DNA of 64,000 bases, from NCBI RefSeq assembly GCF_004214795.1, contig NZ_CP035928.1:1798001-1862000 (forward strand), read 5' to 3'. The notes under the pieces were generated by a model that was not told the origin of the DNA, made no database searches, and worked only from the letters and a program-made list of their open reading frames with translations. The position numbers and the translations under genes are program-made. Positions 34,194 through 42,654 of the stretch are shown piece by piece. Position 1 is the first letter of the stretch. Each line of letters begins with the position of its first letter. Origin of the DNA: Malaciobacter pacificus. Lineage in GTDB: Bacteria > Campylobacterota > Campylobacteria > Campylobacterales > Arcobacteraceae.

Positions 34194-34900
34194 AAGTGTT
34201 TTAAAAATATATCATTTATATTCTTTAAAATTGTTATTTTTTTATAATCTTTTTCTATATCATCAATATTAACCATCATATGATTAAATTTTATATAATC
34301 AATTGCTGCTAAATTAAAATATTTAATAAAAAAATCTTTATTTTCAATTTCAATTTCTTGAAACATACTATAGAAAATTAAAAAAACTTTTATTTGAGGA
34401 ACATTATCAAAAAATTGATTTAATGAATTTTTATGACGACACAATATATATATTAAATCTAAATCTATATCTAATAGTTTCTTGATGTCAATAGGATCTA
34501 TTTTTGAATTAATAACAAATGTAAAATATTCATTTTGAAATGTATCGTAAAATATACTATTATCAGAAACAAATTCTATATCATTAAAATTAGGTTTTGA
34601 ATTATTAATAATAAAATTAAAAAATACAAACAAAGGATGTATATCACTATACTTATGATTATTATCAAAAAGAAATATTAAATCATTACTTAAATGTTTA
34701 GTACAGTAATTAGATAAATTCTTATATATTGAAATCTGATCAAAACGAGAAATACTACCAGAGTCTAAAAATTCTTTTAAATCACTATCAGAAAAATATT
34801 TATCTAATAATTTAATTATAGGTCTTTCTTCTTTCTTCCAACGCTGAATAGTACGTTCACTATTATTTAAAATGATTGACAAAAGTGAAGTTTTAATCAT
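34190..34900 (-). CDS. Repressor-like protein with N-terminal HTH
   Basis: 236 residues. The N-terminal 35 residues read as a helix-turn-helix (LLSIILNNSERTIQRWKKEE), and the rest is a Phe/Asn/Asp-rich helical domain that I do not recognise. It is read divergently from the 35132-36471 module across a 230-bp region with dyads and half-sites GACA/TGTC, which is the classical position of a phage repressor. The linked SHOCT membrane gene follows directly. Confidence 0.6.
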   Translation of the reverse strand: MIKTSLLSIILNNSERTIQRWKKEERPIIKLLDKYFSDSDLKEFLDSGSISRFDQISIYKNLSNYCTKHLSNDLIFLFDNNHKYSDIHPLFVFFNFIINNSKPNFNDIEFVSDNSIFYDTFQNEYFTFVINSKIDPIDIKKLLDIDLDLIYILCRHKNSLNQFFDNVPQIKVFLIFYSMFQEIEIENKDFFIKYFNLAAIDYIKFNHMMVNIDDIEKDYKKITILKNINDIFLKHL

Positions 34901-34919
34901 AACATGCCTCTAAAATATT

Positions 34920-35131
34920 AATTTAAAGACATTATGACAGTTTTAATAATTTAAGTCAATATTTGGCGACAATTTAAGTTTTAAATAAGTTTTTTGTCGT
35001 TATTATTAGATTGTTATTACATTTAAACGACATAGTGTCACTCAATCTACTCCCCGCCAAGTTTGTAAATTGAGTGAGAACCCTTGAGAGGTCAACTTGA
35101 ATTATAACCAAAGTTGACTAAATTTGCTTAA
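34920..35131. promoter_or_regulatory. Divergent control region of the prophage with structured leader
   Basis: Contains GACATAGTGTC (35029-35039), a dyad with 4-bp arms, and the related GACATTATGAC near 34929. Then come two leader stems on the plus side: CACTCAAT/ATTGAGTG (35039-35046, 35069-35076) and GTCAACTT/AAGTTGAC (35091-35098, 35111-35118). The first could be repressor sites; the stems may control translation of the 89-residue gene. Confidence 0.45.
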
Positions 35132-35401
35132 ATGCGAAATGAGAGTCAAATGAAATACGATAATAAAATATCGGTTAGAAAATTATCTAAAAAATTAAAA
35201 TATAACGATAGTTGTATTGTTATAAAACAACTTTTAAGCTGTGCAATTTATGTTAGAATCCTTGGTCCACAAGAACTAGATAAACTAGAAAACTACTACG
35301 TTAAAAAAAGTCTTACAACACAAAAAGTTAATCACTGGTTAGAAAAAGCAATAATCCTTGATCAAATAATAAAACAGTTAGAATCTGATAAGGTTGCTTA
35401 A
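35132..35401 (+). CDS. Small phage protein of unknown function (89 residues)
   Basis: 89 residues, basic and helical: KISVRKLSKKLKYNDSCIVIKQLL, a short LGPQEL turn and a helical C-terminus. The ATG at 35150 is an alternative start with AGAG before it. It is the first gene of the plus-strand module, ends exactly at the start of the HTH gene (TAAATG), and follows a long structured leader. A regulatory or replication-accessory role is likely by position; no family recognised. Confidence 0.5.
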   Translation: MRNESQMKYDNKISVRKLSKKLKYNDSCIVIKQLLSCAIYVRILGPQELDKLENYYVKKSLTTQKVNHWLEKAIILDQIIKQLESDKVA

Positions 35402-36064
35402 ATGAGTGTCAAAGCCTTAAATCTAGCATTTGAAACTAAATTAAATGGAAATTTAAAACTAGTATTACTTGCACTTGCAGATAGTGCAGATGATAATATG
35501 CAATGTTTCCCTAGCTATGCGCACATCGCAAGAAAAGCAAGTATAAGTGTGTCAACTGCAAAAAGAGCAATTGAAAAACTTGAAAAAATAAAAGCATTAA
35601 AAAAACAAAATAGATTTAAAAAAAATAAAAAAGAGCAAACAAGTAATATATATACTCTTACTATAGGTAGTATCAATATGACCTTAGGTCAAAATGATAC
35701 TAGGGGTAGTGTCACAGCTATGACACGAGGTGGTGTCACTAGTGATACTAGGGGTGGTGTCACAGCTATGAGCTACGAACCATCATCTCTTAACCATCAA
35801 TTAACCTCTCTTGAGGGTGAGAGAGAAATTTTTACAAATTTTAATGATTTCAGAGATTTTTGTATTAAAAATAAAAACAAAATATCTTTTCAATTGCCTT
35901 ATCCGTTTCAGAATTTGCAAAAAGGAACAATTGTTGAGATATCAGAAATTGGATATTTGAAAAATAAAACAATAGATAAATTATTCGAAAAAGATAAAAG
36001 CTTGAAAATCTGGACGTATATGTTTGAAAAACAAGAAAAAATCATAAAAATGATAAAGGGTTAA
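35402..36064 (+). CDS. HTH replication/regulatory protein with iterons inside its gene
   Basis: 220 residues. The N-terminal 75 residues form a winged-helix domain (LVLLALADSADDNMQCFPS, then IARKASISVSTAKRAIEKLE), the type found in phage O-like replication proteins. A repetitive segment follows (about 98-123) with three 8-residue units of the form RG(S/G)VT. The C-terminal part has no recognised domain. The repeat in protein is caused by a repeat in DNA: three 13-bp iterons at exactly 24 bp. Lambda-type O genes likewise contain the origin. It may start replication, or regulate the module. Confidence 0.65.
   Translation: MSVKALNLAFETKLNGNLKLVLLALADSADDNMQCFPSYAHIARKASISVSTAKRAIEKLEKIKALKKQNRFKKNKKEQTSNIYTLTIGSINMTLGQNDTRGSVTAMTRGGVTSDTRGGVTAMSYEPSSLNHQLTSLEGEREIFTNFNDFRDFCIKNKNKISFQLPYPFQNLQKGTIVEISEIGYLKNKTIDKLFEKDKSLKIWTYMFEKQEKIIKMIKG
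35696..35771. repeat. Three iterons at 24-bp period inside the HTH gene
   Basis: GGGGTAGTGTCAC (35703-35715), GAGGTGGTGTCAC (35727-35739) and GGGGTGGTGTCAC (35751-35763). The outer two extend to a 28-bp repeat (35696-35723 and 35744-35771) with one mismatch. The spacing is exactly 24 bp, about 2.3 helical turns and 8 codons. Confidence 0.8.
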
Positions 36065-36066
36065 AA

Positions 36067-36261
36067 ATGGAAATTAAGTATTTAAAAATAGAAAAAATAT
36101 TGACTGAATATCTTCCGATCTCAAAAAGTCAATTTTATAATTATATAAATCTAGACTTAATACCAAAACCCTTAAAAATTGGACGTACAAGCGTCTGGGA
36201 ACATCAAAGTTTAATGATTGCATTACAAGAATTACCAGGCAAATTAAAAAATAAAGGTTAA
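36067..36261 (+). CDS. AlpA-like excisionase/regulator
   Basis: 64 residues with a MerR-like winged HTH: ILTEYLPISKSQFYNYINLD, then LIPKPLKIGRTSVWEH, where IPKPxKIGR-x-x-xW is the hallmark of the AlpA family. Such proteins regulate integrase genes or act as excisionases. It starts 2 bp after the HTH gene and the integrase lies just beyond in the opposite direction. Confidence 0.85.
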   Translation: MEIKYLKIEKILTEYLPISKSQFYNYINLDLIPKPLKIGRTSVWEHQSLMIALQELPGKLKNKG

Positions 36262-36264
36262 AAA

Positions 36265-36471
36265 ATGAGAAAATTAAAAAATTTAAATGGAATAATTGAT
36301 AGAGATATAATTTTAAAACTTATAAAAAAAGAAAATGTAAATGAAATTATAATAGTTCGCAATAAAATTGTTATGGCTTATCACTTCCATAAAATATCAT
36401 TTTACACATATTTAAGAATTTATAAATTATTAGAAAAAATTGATAATAATTTCAAAATAAATATTAGATAA
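36265..36471 (+). CDS. Small protein of unknown function (68 residues)
   Basis: 68 residues, very basic, helical (RDIILKLIKKENVNEIIIVR, then KISFYTYLRIYKLLEK). It begins 3 bp after the AlpA-like gene and ends 4 bp before the stop of the convergent integrase. No family recognised. The position suggests a role in integration or excision, or it is simply the last gene of the module. Confidence 0.45.
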   Translation: MRKLKNLNGIIDRDIILKLIKKENVNEIIIVRNKIVMAYHFHKISFYTYLRIYKLLEKIDNNFKINIR

Positions 36472-36475
36472 GCAA

Positions 36476-37687
36476 TTAATGCTTATCTAAAAAATCTGAC
36501 CACCATTGCATTAGCTTTCTTTTTTCATCTATATATTTTAATTTACTTTCTCTGTTATATGCTTTTTTAACTGTATTTTGTTCAGCATGTGCAAGACAAG
36601 ACTCTATAATATCACTACTTAATCCATGTTGTGTAATATTTTCATGTGCATTAGTACTAAAAGTGCTCCTGAAACCGTGCGAAGTATGTACACCTTTATA
36701 ACCCATTCTTTGCAATGCATGATTTAATGTATTTTCACTAATGCACTTTATATTAGATGTTGCGCTGTAAAAAACATATTTACTATCTGTTTTAAATTGT
36801 TCAATTTCTTTTAATAATTTTAAAGCTTGTGTAGATAAAGGTAATACAAAATCTATTTCCATTTTCATTTTTTCTTTTGGTATATCAATATATTCTTCTT
36901 CAAAATCAATTTCAGACCATTCTAATGATCTTAAATTATAAGGTCTTAAAGCAACTAAGGGAGCAATTTTTAAAGCATATATAGTGCTTATATCACTTTT
37001 AAAGTTAATTCCATAGTTTTGAATATCATTTAAAAGCTTTTTAAATTCCTTAATATTTGTAATTGCAGGATGATTAACTCTTTTCCGTTTTTTTAAAGAA
37101 TTTTGTTTATCTATATCAGCTATTATATTATGAGCTACATATTCATTAGTTACCGCATACTTATAAATTCTTTGTATATTATTTAAAAGTCTACTAGCAT
37201 ATTCAGTAGCATTTCTTTTTTCCATTCTCTCTACTAGTAATAAGATATCTTTTCGAGTAATATCTTTTATATTCTTATTTCCTAAAAATGGGTAAGCATT
37301 ATTTTGTAAATTTGATTTTATTTTTTCATAATTAGATTTACTCCAATCATCTTTCATTAAATTAAGCCATTTGTCACTTATATATTTAAAAGTTGTATCT
37401 AATTCAAAATTTGAAGATTTCGATTCACTAGGATCTATTTGATTCTTTATACTTTCTTTTGATTTCTCTTTTAATTCACGAGCTTCTTTTAATTTGATTT
37501 CTGGATATCTTCCAAAACTTATAGTTTTTCTTTTTTCATTAAATTTATAATTATATCGCCATAACTTACTATTATTTGTTTTAACTAATAAAACAAGACC
37601 TTCGCCATCGTATAAATAGTAATCTTTTTCTTTTGATTTTGCTTTTGAAATTTCTGTATCTGTAAGAGGTTTGGTAATTCTAGCCAT
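36476..37687 (-). CDS. Tyrosine integrase, P4 type with arm-binding domain
   Basis: 403 residues from the preferred ATG at 37687, which has AAAAAGG 12 bp upstream; an in-frame upstream start at 37729 would add 14 residues. The N-terminus is the DUF4102 arm-binding domain (ITKPLTDTEISKAK ... LYDGEGLVLLVK ... ISFGRYPEIKLKEAR). The catalytic domain has Arg in ALRPYNLRSLEW, the HxxR box in HTSHGFRSTFST, and His/Tyr in CLAHAEQNTVKKAYNRE. It integrates the element at the adjacent tRNA-Met; the att repeats agree. Inoviruses more often use host XerCD, so an own integrase is notable. Confidence 0.95.
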   Translation of the reverse strand: MARITKPLTDTEISKAKSKEKDYYLYDGEGLVLLVKTNNSKLWRYNYKFNEKRKTISFGRYPEIKLKEARELKEKSKESIKNQIDPSESKSSNFELDTTFKYISDKWLNLMKDDWSKSNYEKIKSNLQNNAYPFLGNKNIKDITRKDILLLVERMEKRNATEYASRLLNNIQRIYKYAVTNEYVAHNIIADIDKQNSLKKRKRVNHPAITNIKEFKKLLNDIQNYGINFKSDISTIYALKIAPLVALRPYNLRSLEWSEIDFEEEYIDIPKEKMKMEIDFVLPLSTQALKLLKEIEQFKTDSKYVFYSATSNIKCISENTLNHALQRMGYKGVHTSHGFRSTFSTNAHENITQHGLSSDIIESCLAHAEQNTVKKAYNRESKLKYIDEKRKLMQWWSDFLDKH

Positions 37688-37852
37688 AATAACAGTACCT
37701 TTTTTAAATATTGTAAATCGTACTGTCAATTATACTGTTAAAATCTTTTGCTTACCATAAATTTTGATATACTTGTGTGGACTTAAGAGGAATATAAACA
37801 GTCCATTTTATAGGACTTTGTTTATGTAGATATACTTCTAAAGAAGTATAAG

Positions 37853-37929
37853 TGGTGGGTCATGAAGGACTCGAACCTTCGACCACTCGGTTATGAGCCG
37901 AGTGCTCTAACCAGCTGAGCTAATGACCC
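37853..37929 (-). tRNA. tRNA-Met (anticodon CAT); att site of the prophage
   Basis: 77 nt including the encoded CCA. Acceptor GGGTCAT/ATGACCC, D arm AGCTCAGCTGGTTAGAGC, anticodon stem CTCGG/CCGAG with loop CTCATAA, T arm GAAGGTTCGAGTCCTTC. Anticodon CAT could be elongator Met or the lysidine-modified Ile2; I cannot separate them. The 3' half is the phage core site and stays intact. Confidence 0.93.
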
Positions 37930-37934
37930 ACACG

Positions 37935-38024
37935 TGGCGGACAAGGAGAGATTCGAACTCTCGGTCCCCGTAAAGAGACGCACCCTTAGCAGGGGTGTGG
38001 TTTCAGCCACTCACCCACTTGTCC
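37935..38024 (-). tRNA. tRNA-Ser (anticodon GCT)
   Basis: 90 nt with encoded CCA and the long variable arm of serine tRNAs. Acceptor GGACAAG/CTTGTCC, anticodon stem CACCC/GGGTG with loop CTGCTAA, T arm GAGAGTTCGAATCTCTC. It lies 5 bp upstream of tRNA-Met, so both come from one transcript. Confidence 0.94.
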
Positions 38025-38153
38025 ATGTGTATTTTGTTTTTGATTTCACTTCATGAAATCAGGACGGAAATTATAATAATTAGTCACTTAAAACACCCTT
38101 AAAATCTATTAATTTTAAATAAAATAATAGATTTCTAAAAGGTTATGATATAT

Positions 38154-38852
38154 TTAGATTTTTTGAAGTATTTTTTCAACTACTTCTTTTGGATTAGAAG
38201 CTTTATAAATAGGTCTACCAACAACAATAAAATCTACTAAATTCTCTTTTGCAAAAGGAATATCAGCAACTCTTTGTTGATCACCAGCATCTTCACCAAA
38301 AGGTCTAATACCAGGACAAAGTGTTATGAACTCTTTTGAAGTATTAGTTTTAATATCTTTACTTTCAAATGCAGAACAAACAACTCCATCAATTCCTGAT
38401 GTGTGTGTATCTATTGCAAACTGTGTTGCTTTTGAAGCTATATCTTCGTTGTAAACTGCTTTAAATGAGTCATTATCAAATGATGTAAGTGCAGTAACGG
38501 CTAATACTAAAGGTTTATTAGGAATATCTTTTATTCTATCCATAACTGTACTCATAGCTTTAACACCAGCACTTGCATGAACATTAAACATATCTACTAA
38601 ACCAAAATTAGCTATTTCTTCAGCTGCATCAGCCATTGTATTTGGAATATCATAAAGTTTTAAATCTAAAAAAATTTTAAAATTAGGATTAATCGCTTTT
38701 AAATCTTCTAAAAAAGCTTTCCCATCTCTAATATAACTTCTAAATCCAACTTTTAACCAAACATCAAAATCTTTAATTTGCTCTACTAAAGCAAGATTTT
38801 CTTTTGCTGTTGGTAAATCAAGTGATACACAAAGTTTCATATCATTTGCCAT
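38154..38852 (-). CDS. pyrF: Orotidine 5'-phosphate decarboxylase
   Basis: 232 residues of a TIM barrel that converts OMP to UMP, the last step of pyrimidine synthesis. The active-site block is FLDLKLYDIPNTMADA (about 79-94; DxKxxDIPNT). VNVHASAG-like DMFNVHASAGVKAM and the phosphate site VVGRPIYKASNP near the C-terminus are also present. The gene follows nusB by 3 bp in the order kdsA-ribH-nusB-pyrF, a common arrangement in Campylobacterota. Confidence 0.97.
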   Translation of the reverse strand: MANDMKLCVSLDLPTAKENLALVEQIKDFDVWLKVGFRSYIRDGKAFLEDLKAINPNFKIFLDLKLYDIPNTMADAAEEIANFGLVDMFNVHASAGVKAMSTVMDRIKDIPNKPLVLAVTALTSFDNDSFKAVYNEDIASKATQFAIDTHTSGIDGVVCSAFESKDIKTNTSKEFITLCPGIRPFGEDAGDQQRVADIPFAKENLVDFIVVGRPIYKASNPKEVVEKILQKI

Positions 38853-38855
38853 GAA

Positions 38856-39251
38856 TTAAGCCTTAGTTACTTTATCAAGAAGACCATTTACAAATTTAGG
38901 AGCTCCATCACTTGCAAGTCTTTTAGACAATTCAATAGCTTCATTTATTACAACTGCTTTTGGTAAATCTGCAAAAACAATTTCATATACAGCTAATCTT
39001 AAAATTGATTTTTCTACACTTCCGATATCATTTAAATCACCTTGATTTAAATGAGATGAAATCTCTTCATCAATTTTTTCTAAATTTTCTACTGTTCCAT
39101 TAAATAAACTAAGTGCAAAATCTTTTTGCTTATTTCTGATTTTTTTATCTTCTAAAATCTCATCAACAAACTTAGTAATGCCTTCATTACCTAAACCATA
39201 TGCATATAAAAGACCAATTACAGACTCTCTAGCTTGTGTTCTAGTTGCCAT
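38856..39251 (-). CDS. nusB: Transcription antitermination factor NusB
   Basis: 131 residues, all-helical: RTQARESVIGLLYAYGL at the N-terminus, VEKSILRLAVYEIVF (about 82-96) and VINEAIELSKRLASDGAPKFVNGLLDKV at the C-terminus are the family marks. It binds boxA RNA with NusE (S10) in rRNA antitermination. The start shares one base with the stop of ribH. Confidence 0.96.
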   Translation of the reverse strand: MATRTQARESVIGLLYAYGLGNEGITKFVDEILEDKKIRNKQKDFALSLFNGTVENLEKIDEEISSHLNQGDLNDIGSVEKSILRLAVYEIVFADLPKAVVINEAIELSKRLASDGAPKFVNGLLDKVTKA

Positions 39252-39721
39252 TATTTAGCCATCTCAGAATATAAGTCTAACATTTCAACAATTGTAAGCA
39301 TTGCTTCAGCACCTTTGTTTCCAACTTTTGAACCAGCTCTTTCAATTGCTTGCTCAATTGTATCAGTAGTTAGAACTCCATTTGATACAGGCTTTCCATA
39401 TTTTAAAGCAACTGTTGCAATACCTTTTGTAGCTTCAGCACTAATGTAATCAAAGTGAGGAGTAGCTCCTCTAATAACTGCACCCACACAACATACTGCA
39501 TCATATTTACCAGATTCTAATGCTTTTTCCAAAGCAAAAGGAATTTCAAATGCACCTGGAACTAATAACAAATCTAAGTTATCTTCATTTCCACCATGTC
39601 TAATAAATGCATCTTTTGCACCTTCAACTAATCTATCTGTAATAATGTGATTAAATCTTCCATTTATAATAGCAACTTTCTCGTTACCATTTAATCTCAT
39701 TTTTCCTTCAATAATTTTCAT
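39251..39721 (-). CDS. ribH: 6,7-dimethyl-8-ribityllumazine synthase
   Basis: 156 residues. Marks of the family: [13 protein letters not shown] (about 23-35), [11 protein letters not shown] (about 54-64), [14 protein letters not shown] (about 80-93, with the catalytic His) and [18 protein letters not shown] (about 112-129). It makes the lumazine precursor of riboflavin and builds large icosahedral or pentameric assemblies. First gene of the ribH-nusB-pyrF transcript. Confidence 0.97.
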   Translation of the reverse strand: MKIIEGKMRLNGNEKVAIINGRFNHIITDRLVEGAKDAFIRHGGNEDNLDLLLVPGAFEIPFALEKALESGKYDAVCCVGAVIRGATPHFDYISAEATKGIATVALKYGKPVSNGVLTTDTIEQAIERAGSKVGNKGAEAMLTIVEMLDLYSEMAK

Positions 39722-39767
39722 AAAATTTCTCCGAATTTTCTTAATATTTGGGCATTATATCTAAAAC

Positions 39768-40568
39768 TTAATTAAAGCCTAAAACTTCTTGAATAGCAAA
39801 GATATCATCAATAACTTTATATAGTTCATCAACTTGAACCATATTAGGTCCATCACTTAAAGCAACACTTGGGTCTGTATGCGTTTCAAAGAAGAATCCA
39901 TCAACACCAACTGCAGCTGCTGCTTTTGCAAGGCTAGGAACTACTGCACTATTACCACCCGTTGTTCCACCAGTACTTGGAACTTGTGCTGAGTGAGTTG
40001 CGTCAAAAATTACTGGTGCATACTCTCTCATAGCAATTAAGTTTTTCATATCTACTACAAGTGCCCCATATCCAAATGTATTTCCTCTTTCACAAAGCCA
40101 TACACCATGTTTATCTGAGTTTTCATAAGATACCTCATCACATCCTCTTGTTTTTAATACTTTATCAACCGGATGTTTCATAGACCCACTTGCTAAAAAT
40201 TGACCTTTTTTAATATTTACTTTACAGTTTGTTTTAGCAGCAGCCACTAAAAGGTCTGTTTGTCTACATAAAAAAGCTGGGATTTGTAATACATCTAAAA
40301 CCTCACCAGCAGGTGCAGCTTGATGAGATTCATGAATATCAGTTACTAATTTATAACCAAACTGCTCTTTTATCTCTTGAAAAAGTTTTAATCCTTCATC
40401 TAATCCAGGTCCTCTAAAAGAGTCTAAGCTAGTTCTATTTGCTTTATCAAAACTTGCTTTAAAATAAAATTCTACTCTTTTATCTTCGCTTAATGGTTTT
40501 AGTTTTTCAGCAATTCTCATTACCGTATCTCTATCTTCTAAAACACAAGGTCCTGTTAATATCTTCAT
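39768..40568 (-). CDS. kdsA: 3-deoxy-8-phosphooctulonate synthase
   Basis: 266 residues of a DAHP/KDO8P-synthase barrel. It condenses PEP and arabinose 5-phosphate to KDO 8-phosphate for lipopolysaccharide. Visible are GPCVLEDRD at the N-terminus, KASFDKANRTS (about 38-48), SFRGPGLDEGL, NIKKGQFLAS (about 119-128) and VIFDATHSAQVPS. CERGNTFGYG is typical of the family. The stop-side overlap with the channel gene is 4 bp. Confidence 0.97.
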   Translation of the reverse strand: MKILTGPCVLEDRDTVMRIAEKLKPLSEDKRVEFYFKASFDKANRTSLDSFRGPGLDEGLKLFQEIKEQFGYKLVTDIHESHQAAPAGEVLDVLQIPAFLCRQTDLLVAAAKTNCKVNIKKGQFLASGSMKHPVDKVLKTRGCDEVSYENSDKHGVWLCERGNTFGYGALVVDMKNLIAMREYAPVIFDATHSAQVPSTGGTTGGNSAVVPSLAKAAAAVGVDGFFFETHTDPSVALSDGPNMVQVDELYKVIDDIFAIQEVLGFN

Positions 40569-42250
40569 TTTTTTCCTTTAAAAATTGTTAATTTTTCTTC
40601 ACCATGCAGTGCATAGTGAAATTCATATGAATTTTGACAAATATATTCTATATCATTTTTTGCATGATTATCACATGCTAAAAGTATTTTATCACCTATT
40701 TTTAAATTATTCTCCCATTGCGGTAGTAGTATTATATCATCTTCTCTTTGAAGTAACAGTGGTACTACATTATTTCTTTTTTCATGATTATGCAATGATG
40801 TTCCTAAAATATCTAAACCTAAAGCATTTCCTTCACTTAAATATTTATATATTTCTGGAGCAAACTTTTGAGCTATTCTAAACTCAATTAAAATTGGATT
40901 TTCATCAATTTCTTGTATTAATCGCGCCACTAATTTTGCCGCCCAAGCATCATCTTCTTTTATCATCAATCTTAAAAACTTATCTGATAAAGGATTTATT
41001 AGAGCATTAGTAATTTTATTAACTAATATTTTTGAAGGAGTAAATATATGACTTATATTTGCTTGCTTAAATATAAAGTCATCTTCAAGTTCATTTTCTC
41101 TAACTATTGTCACAATATTAGGATTTAATTTTTTTGCAGTTGCTAAAATAGATAAATTTGTTGTATCATCATTAGTTGCTGCAATTATTGCACTTGCATT
41201 TTCAACGCCAACTTCAACTAATAACTCTTTATCATCGGCATTTCCAAAAATGATTTGAGACATTTCATTTTTACTTAATCTTATCTCTTTATCTGCATTT
41301 ATTTCTATTAATTTAGCTTCAATATTATTTGCTGTTAACTTCTCAAAAATTTTTCTTCCCATTCTTCCATAACCACAAATAATATATGTACCTTTTGGGA
41401 AAGATGGCAAATTTGCAGTTAAATTATCAATTTTGTATAACCATTTTTCAAGTTTAAATAAATTTGGTGCAACTAAAGCCATATTGATTTCTGAAGAAAT
41501 AATAGAAAATGGATTTACAACTATTTCTGCATCTAAATCTTTTAAATTTTCTGTATGATTTGAAGTAGTAGATTTTACAGCTACTTTTATGTATTTGTTT
41601 AAAGACTTTGCAATTAGTGTAATTTTTAAATTTAATGCATCATCTTCAAATAAAGAGACAATTGCTTTACAGTTTCTTTTTTTTACCCCCGCTGCTTCTA
41701 ATACTTTTAAAGATGAAACTTCACTATATAAAACAGGAACTGTTGGGGTGAAGTTTTCTAAGATTAAATCATTAATTTTTGTTTTGTCTCTTTCAACAAC
41801 AACTGTTCTAACACCTTGTTCTAATGCTTTTTTGATAATCTTTTTTGTAATATCGTTATAACCTAAGATTACAATAAATCTTTCATTTAATCTTTTTATT
41901 TGTCTTAAAAACTTTGCTTTTTCTAACTCTTGAATAAATAGTTTGTCTTGTAGTAAACTAACAAGTGATCCAATACCATAAAACCATCCTAAAACGGTTA
42001 AATATATAGAAAATGTTACCCAAATTCTTTGGGCATAAGTAAATTCATAAGGAGTTTCACCAAAACCTATAGTAGTAGCTGTATATGTTATAAAATAAAA
42101 AGCATCAAATATACTCATAGAATAAGGGTTTCCATTACTATCAACCCCATCAATAATAATAAGTCCAGTTATAGCAATAGTGTAAGTTATAATAATTACT
42201 AAAAAAGGCGTACGCATTTTTTGTAATATTATAAATAATGAACTATTCAA
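40565..42250 (-). CDS. Potassium channel with two RCK (TrkA-N) domains
   Basis: 561 residues. Two membrane helices frame a pore loop with the selectivity filter TTIGFG (residues 59-64); GFG instead of GYG occurs in some K+ channels. Two Rossmann RCK domains follow: GYNDITKKIIKKAL (about 134) and GYGRMGRKIFEKL (about 294), both with acidic residues for nucleotide or ligand binding, and a C-terminal TrkA-C-like part. It would gate K+ flow across the inner membrane in response to a cytoplasmic ligand. It lies upstream of and overlaps kdsA, with no obvious functional link. Confidence 0.9.
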   Translation of the reverse strand: MNSSLFIILQKMRTPFLVIIITYTIAITGLIIIDGVDSNGNPYSMSIFDAFYFITYTATTIGFGETPYEFTYAQRIWVTFSIYLTVLGWFYGIGSLVSLLQDKLFIQELEKAKFLRQIKRLNERFIVILGYNDITKKIIKKALEQGVRTVVVERDKTKINDLILENFTPTVPVLYSEVSSLKVLEAAGVKKRNCKAIVSLFEDDALNLKITLIAKSLNKYIKVAVKSTTSNHTENLKDLDAEIVVNPFSIISSEINMALVAPNLFKLEKWLYKIDNLTANLPSFPKGTYIICGYGRMGRKIFEKLTANNIEAKLIEINADKEIRLSKNEMSQIIFGNADDKELLVEVGVENASAIIAATNDDTTNLSILATAKKLNPNIVTIVRENELEDDFIFKQANISHIFTPSKILVNKITNALINPLSDKFLRLMIKEDDAWAAKLVARLIQEIDENPILIEFRIAQKFAPEIYKYLSEGNALGLDILGTSLHNHEKRNNVVPLLLQREDDIILLPQWENNLKIGDKILLACDNHAKNDIEYICQNSYEFHYALHGEEKLTIFKGKK

Positions 42251-42276
42251 GATTCAACCTATATTTACCTTAAAGT

Positions 42277-42654
42277 CTACCTTTTAGACTTTAAAGTATC
42301 TCCAACATAAAGAGCAACTGATGTTAAATTTGCTAGTAATGCTCCACCTGAAAGTGAAACTACAACACCCATTACTTCTGCATTTACACTATATGCATAA
42401 GCAGCAATCGCCCATACAATAGCAGCTGCAATAAGTTGTATATCTGCAACTAGTGAAGTTGCTAATAAAACTGAACCTAGTTGTGTTTTATCACCTAATT
42501 TTAATGTAGTAGCAATTATATTTATAATAATAGCTGCAAAAAGTTCATATTTACTATGTGCTTCTGGAGAGTGCATATCTCCATAAAAAAAACCAAAATT
42601 TAATGTCATAGCAAGTATGATAAAAAAACCTGAAATCACCTTATCTAGATTCAT
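42277..42654 (-). CDS. Small inner-membrane protein (DUF6394-like)
   Basis: 125 residues from the ATG at 42654, chosen because GGAGG lies 9 bp before it; upstream ATGs at 42663 and 42708 lack proper spacing. Four hydrophobic segments (about 5-22, 33-52, 57-85 and 92-115) and little polar sequence. I recall it as a conserved membrane protein next to the glutamate-synthase-like gene in this group. Function unknown. The start overlaps the end of the FMN-binding gene by 14 bp. Confidence 0.75.
   Translation of the reverse strand: MNLDKVISGFFIILAMTLNFGFFYGDMHSPEAHSKYELFAAIIINIIATTLKLGDKTQLGSVLLATSLVADIQLIAAAIVWAIAAYAYSVNAEVMGVVVSLSGGALLANLTSVALYVGDTLKSKR

Larger units (their letters stand above)
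24124..37875. mobile_element. Integrated filamentous phage (inovirus) in tRNA-Met, interrupted by an IS4-family element
   Basis: About 13.75 kb between the 18-bp att repeats, with a tyrosine integrase directly beside the tRNA. Removing the 1566-bp IS and one 7-bp duplication leaves about 12.2 kb. Genes in order on the minus strand: ssDNA-binding protein, small coat-like proteins, pIII-like, pVI-like, Zot/pI-like ATPase, pIV-like secretin, origin region, HUH Rep, HTH protein. This is the Ff gene order in circular sense. A plus-strand module (35132-36471) and a repressor-like gene face each other at the right side. The tRNA is left intact. Confidence 0.88.
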
